A stretch of DNA of 64,000 nucleotides, taken from the NCBI GenBank assembly GCA_902470345.1, contig CABRGB010000003.1, forward strand, positions 1-64,000. Direction: 5' to 3'. The notes beneath the pieces were generated by a model. That model did no database searches. It worked only from the letters and a program-made list of their open reading frames with translations, and was not told where the DNA came from. Origin of the DNA: an uncultured Collinsella sp. GTDB lineage: Bacteria; Actinomycetota; Coriobacteriia; Coriobacteriales; Coriobacteriaceae. A program made the position numbers and the translations under genes. Below are positions 57,579 through 64,000 of this stretch, in pieces. Position 1 is the stretch's first letter, and every line of letters begins with the position of its first letter.

Positions 57579-59819
57579 GTGGCAAAGAAGAAGACGAAGA
57601 ACCAGCCAAAGAAAAAGCAGGTCAACGCCGAAAACGTCATCGGCCTGCACTCCGAGGTCACCGACCAGCCGATCACGCAGACGCTCGAGGTCAACTACAT
57701 GCCCTACGCCATGAGCGTCAACGTCTCGCGTGCGTTCCCCGAGATCGACGGCTTTAAGCCCTCGCACCGCAAGCTGCTCTACACCATGTACAAGATGGGT
57801 CTGCTCAAGGGCGAGCGCCAGAAGAGCGCCAACATCGTGGGGCAAACCATGAAGCTCAACCCGCACGGCGATGCCGCGATCTACGAGACGATGGTGCGCC
57901 TGGCGACGGGCAACGAGGCACTGCTTGCGCCCTTCGTGGAGTCGAAGGGCAACTTTGGCAAGTACTATTCGGGCGATCTGAGCTACGCCGCCTCGCGTTA
58001 TACCGAGGCCAAGCTCTCCCCCATCAGCGCCGAGATCTTCAAGGACATCGACAAGGACCCGGTCGACTTTGTCGACAGCTACGACGGCGCCATGAAGGAG
58101 CCGCGTTTGCTGCCCACCACGTTCCCCAACATCCTTGTCTCGGCCAACAAGGGCATCGGCGTCGCCATGGCGTCCGACATCTGCGGTTTCAACCTCAACG
58201 AGGTCTGCACCGCCACCATGCACTACCTGCAGGATCCCGACTGCGACCTGCTCGAGTACATGCCCATGCCCGACTTCTCGACCGGCGGCGAAATTATCTA
58301 CCGCCGCGAGGAGATGGAAAAGATTATCGAGACCGGCCTTGGCAGCTTCCAGATCCGCTCCCGCTGGCGCTGGATTCCCGAAGAGCGCATCATCGAGGTC
58401 TACGAGATCCCCTACACCACCAAGACCGATGTCATCATCGAACGCATCGTCAAGCTCTCCAAAGAGGGCAAGGTCAAGGAGATCGCCGATATCCGCGATG
58501 AGACCGACCTCTCGGGTCTGCGTATCGCCATCGACCTTAAGCGCGGCGTCGACCCCGACAAGCTCATGGCCAAGCTCTATCGCTCGACCACGCTGCAGGA
58601 TTCGTTCTCGTGCAACTTCAACGTGCTCGTCGACGGCTATCCCCGTGTTATGGGCGTGCGCCAGATTCTGCACGAGTGGGTCAAGTGGCGTATTGAGTCC
58701 ACGCGTCGCCGCATTAACTTTGACCTGGGCAAAAAGTCCGAGCGCCTGCACCTGCTGCACGGCCTCGAGGCAATCCTGCTCGACATCGACAAGGCCATCG
58801 CCATCATCCGCGGCACCAAGCTCGAAGCCGAGGTCGTGCCCAATCTTATGAAGGGTTTCGACATCGACGAGACTCAGGCCGAGTTTGTTGCCGAACTTAA
58901 GCTCCGCAACATCAACGAGGAGTACATCCTCAACCGCACCAAGGACATTGCAAAGCTTGAGGGCGAGATTGCCGAGCTTGAGGAGATTCTCTCGAGCGAA
59001 GACAACATCAAGAAGGTCATCAGTGACGAGCTAGCCGCGGTCAACAAGAAGTACGTGATGCCGCGTCGCACGGGCAGGATCGAGCCCCATGAGGTTATCG
59101 AGGTAAGCTTGGAGCCCGAGGTCGAGGAGTACCCAGTGACCATCATGCTCTCGCGCGATGGCTACCTTAAGAAGATGACGGACCGCGTGCTCAAGAAGGC
59201 GACCACGCTCAAGTACAAAGACGGCGACAAACCCTTTATTGAGTTCCCGTCCTCCAACACCCACGAGCTGCTGGTCTTTACCAACAAGAGCCAGGTGTAC
59301 AAGTGCAAGGTCGCGGCGTTTGAGGACACCAAGTCGGCCCAGCTGGGCTCGTACCTGCCGACCGATCTTGAGATGGAACCCGACGAGAGCGTCATCTGGG
59401 TCATCGACCCCGAGGACTACAAGGCCGACGTGCTGTTCGTCTTTGAGAACGGCCGCGTGGTGCGCGTCGCGCTTTCTGGATACGTCACCAAGACCAACCG
59501 CAAACGCCTCAAGAACGCCATCTACGGCGGCAGCAAGCTGCTGTATGCCCAGGTGCTCAAAGAAGATCGCGACATCGCACTGGTCTCGAACGACTACCGC
59601 CTGATGAACTTCAACACGTCGCTGCTCAAGACCAAGACGACCACCAACACGCAGGGCGTCCAGGCCTTTACGGCCAAGAAGGGCCGCTCGGTCACCACCG
59701 TCGGCACAACCGAGGAGATACTTGGCGCCGGCGTCTCGGCCGAAAAGTTCACCGCACAGAGCCTCCCCTCTGCCGGTGCCCTCATGAAAGAAAACGACAT
59801 GCCGAGTCTGTTTGACTAG
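57579..59819 (+). CDS. Type IIA DNA topoisomerase subunit A (GyrA/ParC-like, divergent)
   Basis: 746 residues. The winged-helix/breakage domain has ANIVGQTMKLNPHGDAAIYE and the active-site Tyr in SYAASRYTEAKLSP; a coiled tower follows, then a shortened C-terminal beta region. Gyrase's GyrA-box is not evident, so relaxation or decatenation (topo IV-like) is more likely than supercoiling. Starts at GTG 57579 behind AAGAGGAAA. Forms an operon with the B subunit and ends in a strong terminator. Confidence 0.9.
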   Translation: MAKKKTKNQPKKKQVNAENVIGLHSEVTDQPITQTLEVNYMPYAMSVNVSRAFPEIDGFKPSHRKLLYTMYKMGLLKGERQKSANIVGQTMKLNPHGDAAIYETMVRLATGNEALLAPFVESKGNFGKYYSGDLSYAASRYTEAKLSPISAEIFKDIDKDPVDFVDSYDGAMKEPRLLPTTFPNILVSANKGIGVAMASDICGFNLNEVCTATMHYLQDPDCDLLEYMPMPDFSTGGEIIYRREEMEKIIETGLGSFQIRSRWRWIPEERIIEVYEIPYTTKTDVIIERIVKLSKEGKVKEIADIRDETDLSGLRIAIDLKRGVDPDKLMAKLYRSTTLQDSFSCNFNVLVDGYPRVMGVRQILHEWVKWRIESTRRRINFDLGKKSERLHLLHGLEAILLDIDKAIAIIRGTKLEAEVVPNLMKGFDIDETQAEFVAELKLRNINEEYILNRTKDIAKLEGEIAELEEILSSEDNIKKVISDELAAVNKKYVMPRRTGRIEPHEVIEVSLEPEVEEYPVTIMLSRDGYLKKMTDRVLKKATTLKYKDGDKPFIEFPSSNTHELLVFTNKSQVYKCKVAAFEDTKSAQLGSYLPTDLEMEPDESVIWVIDPEDYKADVLFVFENGRVVRVALSGYVTKTNRKRLKNAIYGGSKLLYAQVLKEDRDIALVSNDYRLMNFNTSLLKTKTTTNTQGVQAFTAKKGRSVTTVGTTEEILGAGVSAEKFTAQSLPSAGALMKENDMPSLFD

Positions 59820-59855
59820 GACGACGGCAGAACCGCCATAAGCTCTCAAAACGGT

Positions 59856-59892
59856 GGGGCCCGGAGCGCAGCAACATCGCGCTCCGGGCCCC
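59856..59892 (+). terminator. Strong hairpin after the topoisomerase operon
   Basis: 14-bp GC-rich stem GGGGCCCGGAGCGC / GCGCTCCGGGCCCC with a 9-nt loop, 36 bp after the stop. No T run follows. Confidence 0.8.
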
Positions 59893-59974
59893 GCTCGCTG
59901 CAACGTAGTCGGAATAATAGGAATCCCCGTTTTTCACTCCTGCAATCCCGCGGCACAAGACATGTTAAACCGTT

Positions 59975-60029
59975 AGCAAAACTTGCAAAAATTAGCAAAA
60001 GTTGCAAAAACTAGCAAAACCTGCAAAGG
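59975..60029 (+). repeat. Phased GCAAAA repeats before the ATPase relic
   Basis: GCAAAA (last unit GCAAAG) starts at 59976, 59985, 59995, 60004, 60014 and 60023, alternating spacings of 9 and 10 bp. It forms 19-bp tandem units such as AGCAAAACTTGCAAAAATT. It directly abuts the broken ATPase gene and parallels the phased repeats before the intact paralogues. Confidence 0.75.
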
Positions 60030-60504
60030 GGCCACCGTGGACCGCAGCAAATGTCTCCGCCATGCCAGGCATGCTCGAAGATATTATCGAGCGAACCAAA
60101 GAGGCGGCAGATAGCCGCCTCTCACAGCCTCGCGCGTGCATAAGCGGCGTTCAGATTGGGCCAGTCGGCATCGATTGGACATATGCTCAGGAGACTCAGG
60201 GTAACTGGCGCACGTACATGAATGGCGTCTTCAGGCAACTCGAGAAGCATGACATCGGGCTTCTCTCGAAACGACCTATCGAGAGCTTTCCGATAAAGAC
60301 ATTGAGTTTTTACTCGCGATGCTGCCCGATTCTGGCCCCAGCAGGGTCTCGGAGATAGCCAAACGCATGGGTGTCGCCAGCAACTACGCAAGCCAGTACA
60401 AACGCCGCCTTCTCGAGGACGGCGTCATCGGGGAACGTGGGCGTGGTCTCGTTGGCTTTGACATCCCCGCATTCAGGGAGTTCCTGAGCGAGAAAGTCTC
60501 CTAG
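60030..60504 (+). pseudogene. Relic of an AAA ATPase/winged-helix gene (paralogue 3)
   Basis: Two pieces of the family seen at 843-1943 survive. The first has SAMPGMLEDIIERTKEAADS and later NWRTYMNGVFRQLEKHDIGLL, corresponding to residues about 72-145 of paralogue 1. The second, in another frame, is TYRELSDKDIEFLLAMLPDS and the winged helix ending in GVIGERGRGLVGFDIPAFREFL, corresponding to residues 290-360. Missing are the N-terminus with Walker A, and about 140 residues including Walker B. The junction is near 60260-60272 and also shifts the frame. It cannot make an active ATPase, though the winged-helix part (60319-60504) is open. Confidence 0.75.
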
Positions 60505-60522
60505 CATGCGGAGATTGTCCAT

Positions 60523-60613
60523 AAGGACATCAACGCATGGCAATCAGTAATCCTCTTGGTAAGGGAAGTAGGCTTTCCGCCAACGCTGATTGCCATGCGT
60601 TCTTCTTGTCCTT
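60523..60613. repeat. 91-bp inverted-repeat element
   Basis: Arms AAGGACA-TC-AACGCATGGCAATCAG (60523-60547) and their complement with a 3-nt difference (60586-60613) enclose 38 nt. The right end overlaps the stop codon of the minus-strand flavodoxin-like gene. Possibly a terminator or a small mobile palindrome. Confidence 0.6.
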
Positions 60614-61142
60614 AGGCGAGCTTGCGAGCGAGCTCTCGCACCTCTTTCAACTTGGGCGACGATGCCATGCTGTCGCGCTCGGTCATACCGCTGATGGTGA
60701 CAATGCCCTGGTCCTCCCACTTGCAGTACGCGCATGTGGACTTGTACATAGCAATCGCCGCATCATAGACGCCCTCGCTGTGGCTATCGAGCAAAAGGGC
60801 CGTCTTGGTGAACGGGAAGCCCGTAGCACCGAAGGCGTACAGGCGGTCGATGGCGGCCTTCTCCTGCGCAGTGATATCAAACCAGTAGATAGGCGAAGCG
60901 AAGACAACCATATCGGCGCCTTTCAGCGACTCGATCACATCGGCCATGTCATCCGTCTGCACACAGGTGCCCTCATGGGTAAAGCAATACTGACATCCCA
61001 GACAACCAGCAATCTTTTTGCCGGCAACGCGGACGACCTCGACCGTATGGCCGGCCTCGCGCGCGGTCTCGGCAAATGCCTCGACCATGGTGTCGGTATT
61101 GGCACCCTTGCGCGGGCTACCACTCAACACAACGATATTCAT
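60612..61142 (-). CDS. NADPH-dependent FMN reductase / iron-sulfur flavoprotein-like
   Basis: 176 residues. The N-terminus MNIVVLSGSPRKGANTDTMV is the FMN-binding loop of the flavodoxin-like reductase family. CLGCQYCFTHEGTC supplies a cysteine motif like that of iron-sulfur flavoproteins, and ASPIYWFDIT is the second flavin loop. Expected to reduce quinones or small acceptors. GAGAT precedes the ATG. Monocistronic. Confidence 0.85.
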   Translation of the reverse strand: MNIVVLSGSPRKGANTDTMVEAFAETAREAGHTVEVVRVAGKKIAGCLGCQYCFTHEGTCVQTDDMADVIESLKGADMVVFASPIYWFDITAQEKAAIDRLYAFGATGFPFTKTALLLDSHSEGVYDAAIAMYKSTCAYCKWEDQGIVTISGMTERDSMASSPKLKEVRELARKLA

Positions 61143-61288
61143 AGAAATCTCCCTTCTTCATGCCGCAGACGCGCGGCACACATTTCGTTGTAACCAAAAC
61201 GAATGGAGTTATTCAATCGCCTCGTTTCAGCTACTCCCACTCTTTAGAAGAATCGTTGCTGGAGACCTGGCATTAAATCAATACACGC

Positions 61289-62260
61289 TTATTTCAGGTA
61301 TTCCTCAAAGAACGCCTTCAGCTTTTCAAACGGAATGATATCCATCTGATCGTAGAGGTCGGTATGGCTGGCGCCGGGGATAATGAACAATTCCTTGTTG
61401 TCCCCCGTCAGCTTGTTGTACGCGGTTTCGCTGAAATAACGGGAGTGCGCCTTCTCGCCATGCACCAGCAGTACCGCAGAGCGAATTTCGCTGCTGTATT
61501 GCAAAATCGGCATATTTAGGAACGACAGCGAGGACGTCACATTCCAGCCACCGTTAGAGTTCAGGCTGCGGGGATGATAGCCTCGCGGAGTTTTGTAGTA
61601 GGCGTAATAGTCCGCTACAAACTGCGGCGCGTCCTCCGGTAGCGGATCGACCACGCCGCCCGCCAGCGCATAGCTGCCGTTTTTATAGTCCTCGGTGCGC
61701 TGTGCGTTCAGCGCTTTCCGCTTTTCAAAGCGCGCCTGTTCGGAATCCTCGGCGTCAAAATAGCCGTTTGCGGTCACGCGGGTCATGTCGTACATCGTCA
61801 TAGCCGCGGTAGCTTTGATACGGGTGTCGATGGCCGCCGCATTGACTGCCATGCCGCCCCAACCGCAGATACCGATAATGCCGATACGCTCCGGGTCAAC
61901 ACTTTCCTGCACAGAGAGGAAATCCACCGCTGCGCAAAAGTCCTCGGTGTTGATGTCCGGAGATGCTACATAGCGGGGCGTACCACCGCTCTCGCCGGTA
62001 TAGGACGGGTCAAAGGCAATTGCAAAAAAGCCCAGCTCCGCCATTTTCTGCGCATACAGACCGGAGGACTGCTCCTTCACCGCGCCAAACGGGCCGCTGA
62101 CGGCGATGGCGGGCAGCTTGCCTTCCGCGTTCTTCGGCACGTACACGTCGGCCGCCAGCGTGATGCCGTATCGGTTGCGAAAGGTCGCCTTGCTGTGCTC
62201 AACCTTGTCGCTTTTGGGGAACACTTTGTCCCATTCCTGCGTCAGTTTCAACTGATCCAT
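61289..62260 (-). CDS. Alpha/beta hydrolase (dienelactone-hydrolase-like)
   Basis: 323 residues. The fold is recognised by AVSGPFGAVKEQSSGLYAQK, GFFAIAFDPSYTGESGG and the nucleophile elbow GICGWGG. The nucleophile is therefore Cys, as in dienelactone hydrolase, rather than Ser; the His is in PGASHTDLYD near the C-terminus. It follows the decarboxylase-cupin gene by only 2 bases and shares its promoter. Substrate unknown. Base use is slightly different from neighbours (more mixed codons), so recent transfer is possible. Confidence 0.85.
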   Translation of the reverse strand: MDQLKLTQEWDKVFPKSDKVEHSKATFRNRYGITLAADVYVPKNAEGKLPAIAVSGPFGAVKEQSSGLYAQKMAELGFFAIAFDPSYTGESGGTPRYVASPDINTEDFCAAVDFLSVQESVDPERIGIIGICGWGGMAVNAAAIDTRIKATAAMTMYDMTRVTANGYFDAEDSEQARFEKRKALNAQRTEDYKNGSYALAGGVVDPLPEDAPQFVADYYAYYKTPRGYHPRSLNSNGGWNVTSSLSFLNMPILQYSSEIRSAVLLVHGEKAHSRYFSETAYNKLTGDNKELFIIPGASHTDLYDQMDIIPFEKLKAFFEEYLK

Positions 62261-62262
62261 GC

Positions 62263-63030
62263 CTAAACCTCCTTGCCAGTCGCTTTAAGGTATTGCTCGT
62301 CGTCCACGGGCTCCAACCACTCGTTGGAAGCCTCCTCGCCCGGAACCTCCACCGCGAGATGGGAGAACCAGCTGTAGGGCGCCGCACCGTGCCAGTGCTT
62401 TACGCCCGCGGGAATATTTACTACATCGCCAGGGCACAGCTCCTGTGCCGGTTTGCCCCATTCCTGGTAAAGCCCTCGACCAGCCACGCAGACGAGGATC
62501 TGTCCGCCACCGCTTTTGGCGTGATGGATGTGCCAGTTGTTGCGGCAGCCGGGCTCAAACGTCACGTTGTAGACGCCAACCTGCTCGGTGGAAAGGGGCG
62601 CGAGGTAGCTTTGCCCAATAAAGTACTTCGCAAATGCGTCGTTGGGGGCACCGATGGGAAAGGCCATCTCGTTTTGGTGTCGGGCCTTTGCGTCGGCGCC
62701 GTCGTCCTCGTTCGCCCAGACCTCCTTCGCCATACGAAAGGCCGCCCACGCCTTGGGCCATCCCGCGTAAAACGCCGCATGCGTAAGGATCTCCGCTATT
62801 TCCGCCCTGGTCACACCATTGTTCTTTGCGGACATCAGATGATATTTGAACGAGGAATCCGTCAGCCCCTGCGCCATCAGGGCCACCACCGTCACCACGC
62901 TTCGGTCTCGAAGTGAGAGCTCGTCCTCCCGGCTCCATACCTCGCCGAACAGCACATCGTCATTGAGCTGTGCAAATTTGGGGGCAAAGTCCCCCAGGGT
63001 ATCCCTGCCCGCCGTCTGCTTAATTGCCAT
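62263..63030 (-). CDS. Carboxymuconolactone decarboxylase-like / cupin fusion
   Basis: 255 residues. The N-terminal AhpD/CMD-like domain (about 15-115) has LSLRDRSVVTVVALMAQG and later HAAFYAGWPKAWAAF. The C-terminal cupin (about 140-235) has metal ligands in NNWHIHHAKSGGGQILVCV and ends its barrel with PAGVKHWHGAAP. Such fusions are common beside MerR genes and alpha/beta hydrolases. A stress or aromatic-acid function is usually guessed, but the activity is unknown. Start at ATG 63030 (GGAGGAATC upstream). Divergent from the merR-type gene. Confidence 0.87.
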   Translation of the reverse strand: MAIKQTAGRDTLGDFAPKFAQLNDDVLFGEVWSREDELSLRDRSVVTVVALMAQGLTDSSFKYHLMSAKNNGVTRAEIAEILTHAAFYAGWPKAWAAFRMAKEVWANEDDGADAKARHQNEMAFPIGAPNDAFAKYFIGQSYLAPLSTEQVGVYNVTFEPGCRNNWHIHHAKSGGGQILVCVAGRGLYQEWGKPAQELCPGDVVNIPAGVKHWHGAAPYSWFSHLAVEVPGEEASNEWLEPVDDEQYLKATGKEV

Positions 63031-63238
63031 GTTTGATTCCTCCTGTCGATGGTTTTGAGTGCAAAACTGCTTCCGCGCGGTCAAGCTGCCCGCCTAGATC
63101 CCCATGCCCATTCGTCGCGCCTGCTCAAGGGCGGGGTGCCCGGCGATTCCGCCCACACCGTTCACGCCACCGGCGAAAACCGTTTTGCCCATTACGGACC
63201 ACCCCTTGCGCTACCGATTTGTATTGACGAGAATGAAG

Positions 63239-63266
63239 GTAATACCTAAACCTGACTTTAGGTCAA
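63239..63266 (-). promoter_or_regulatory. MerR-type operator/promoter CCTAAA-N6-TTTAGG
   Basis: On the minus strand TTGACC (63261-63266) and TATTAC (63239-63244) flank the perfect dyad CCTAAAGTCAGGTTTAGG (63245-63262). A dyad between -35 and -10 is the hallmark of MerR control. The spacing measured is 16 bp, shorter than the 19-20 bp usual for MerR, so the -10 assignment is uncertain. Confidence 0.5.
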
Positions 63267-63297
63267 GGAATGAATTCGAGATTTATTCGGAGGGGCC

Positions 63298-63738
63298 ATG
63301 TACACAATCGGACAGGTGGCGGAGATGTTCGGTCTGCCCGCCTCAACGCTGCGGTATTACGACAAGCAGGGATTGTTCCCGGGGCTGGAGCGGATGTCCG
63401 GCATTCGCCGATTCGGCGATACGGAACTCGAGGCGCTTCGGGTCATCGAATGCCTGAAGAAGGCGGGAATGGAGATCAAGGACATCCGTCTGTTCATGGA
63501 ATGGTGTGCAGAGGGTCCATCAACATACCCCCAGCGCAAGGCCATGTTCGAGGAGCGGAAGGCCCACATGGAGTCGGAGATCGCGAAGATGAACCGTGCC
63601 CTGGACATGTTGAAGTTCAAATGCTGGTACTACGAGCAAGCGATTCAAGATGGCAGCGAGGATAGGCTGGAGACGCTGATTCCCGACAATTTGCCGGAAG
63701 AAATCAAAGGCGCCTACGAAAACGCACACGCTCGATAA
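63298..63738 (+). CDS. MerR-family transcriptional regulator
   Basis: 146 residues. The N-terminal winged helix reads MYTIGQVAEMFGLPASTLRY and then YDKQGLFPGLERM. A dimerisation helix of about 45 residues follows (RKAHMESEIAKMNRALDMLKF). The C-terminus is short, without a drug-binding domain. GGAGGG precedes the ATG by 4 bases. Divergent from the decarboxylase-cupin/hydrolase operon; a dyad in the intergenic region suits control by this protein. Confidence 0.9.
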   Translation: MYTIGQVAEMFGLPASTLRYYDKQGLFPGLERMSGIRRFGDTELEALRVIECLKKAGMEIKDIRLFMEWCAEGPSTYPQRKAMFEERKAHMESEIAKMNRALDMLKFKCWYYEQAIQDGSEDRLETLIPDNLPEEIKGAYENAHAR

Positions 63739-63798
63739 AGCCGTTCGCTATCCATGGGACTCTGGCAAGGAGCTCCTTCCGAACAGAACGAAAAAGAA

Positions 63799-63825
63799 AG
63801 CCTCCGAACCAAAAGGTCCGGAGGC
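63799..63825 (+). terminator. Terminator of the merR-type gene
   Basis: 12-bp stem AGCCTCCGAACC / GGTCCGGAGGCT (one mismatch) with an AAAA loop, followed by GTTATTT. The remaining 175 bases to the window end hold no convincing gene. Confidence 0.75.
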
Positions 63826-64000
63826 TGTTATTTCCGCTATTCCCACTCGGCAATAGGAGTCACTGGCCAAAAGCTTGTCAACATCAAAACAAGTCCTCAA
63901 TCTGTCGATTCTGCGTGAGGCAATGGTCCTCATTTGATGCCCGCACTGTTTGCGCACTAGGGAGCAAAAGAATCTGGCCGCCGCTCAAATAAGATCACCG

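Noticed and set aside
56733..58760. 675-codon minus-strand open frame across both topoisomerase genes
   Set aside because: It spans two well-conserved plus-strand genes and their spacer; the translation is low-complexity (V/L/D/H-rich), typical of an antisense shadow.
59975..60029. CRISPR-like short array
   Set aside because: The units are 9-10 bp with no spacers; this is a short tandem, phased repeat.
63840..64000. Gene entering from the right end of the window
   Set aside because: A 69-codon minus-strand frame exists but has no ribosome-binding site or coding character, and other frames are interrupted; nothing can be supported here.

Overview
The window looks like a chromosomal segment of a GC-rich (about 60% by eye) anaerobic actinobacterium of the class Coriobacteriia, most likely a Collinsella. 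The reasons are codon and base composition, a CD1871A-type CXXC peptide with a ferredoxin-like membrane protein, an EFR1-type flavodoxin/ferredoxin fusion, a surface protein ending in LAGTG (the type read by class E sortases), and a perfect actinobacterial/Gram-positive LexA box. The genus is inferred, not proven. No rRNA, tRNA, CRISPR array, prophage or complete insertion sequence was recognised. About 55 genes are called.

Layout. 1-9.6 kb: tRNA/rRNA modification genes (trmL, rsmJ), two paralogous AAA ATPase/winged-helix genes on either side of a short UvrA paralogue, and a TetM-like ribosomal-protection GTPase. 9.6-25.5 kb: housekeeping and transport (rlmA-like, MATE, LysR with EamA, ung, SDR, VUT transporter, prfC, a GntR/ABC operon, a second EamA, an EFR1 ferredoxin, ClC, LOG protein, K+ channel). 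25.7-32.2 kb: a signalling block of two hybrid histidine kinases that use amino-acid-binding-type sensor domains, one with a separate binding lipoprotein, and no permease. 32.3-37.9 kb: MalY-like lyase, trmO, an XRE-zinc ribbon-TipAS regulator, glutaredoxin, a small antitoxin-like protein and dus, with a gene-poor stretch (35.66-36.5 kb) packed with hairpin and MITE-like repeats. 38-39.7 kb: two 182-bp structured repeats in opposite orientation flank a frameshifted membrane-protein gene. 39.8-47.2 kb: a MacB/FtsX-type ABC exporter, a TlpA/ferredoxin/CD1871A redox operon and a divergent two-component system. 47.3-52.8 kb: a LuxR-type regulator and a giant surface protein gene broken by a frameshift. 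52.9-64 kb: XRE with a membrane partner, a DUF234 ATPase, a second type IIA topoisomerase pair, a decayed ATPase paralogue, a flavodoxin-like reductase, and a MerR gene divergent from a decarboxylase-cupin/hydrolase operon.

How it fits together. Most genes are short transcription units separated by dispersed palindromes. Several of these repeats contain the stop codon of the neighbouring gene and probably act as bidirectional terminators. At least six unrelated repeat families occur.

The strongest candidates for undescribed biology are: (1) ATPase/winged-helix paralogues whose promoters carry short direct repeats spaced about 10 bp, with a different repeat sequence for each paralogue; (2) the 182-bp repeats, whose outer arms differ between copies yet stay complementary within each copy; (3) a type IIA topoisomerase operon behind a perfect LexA box; (4) an XRE regulator fused to a TipAS drug-binding domain; and (5) the binding-protein/hybrid-kinase signalling block without a transporter.
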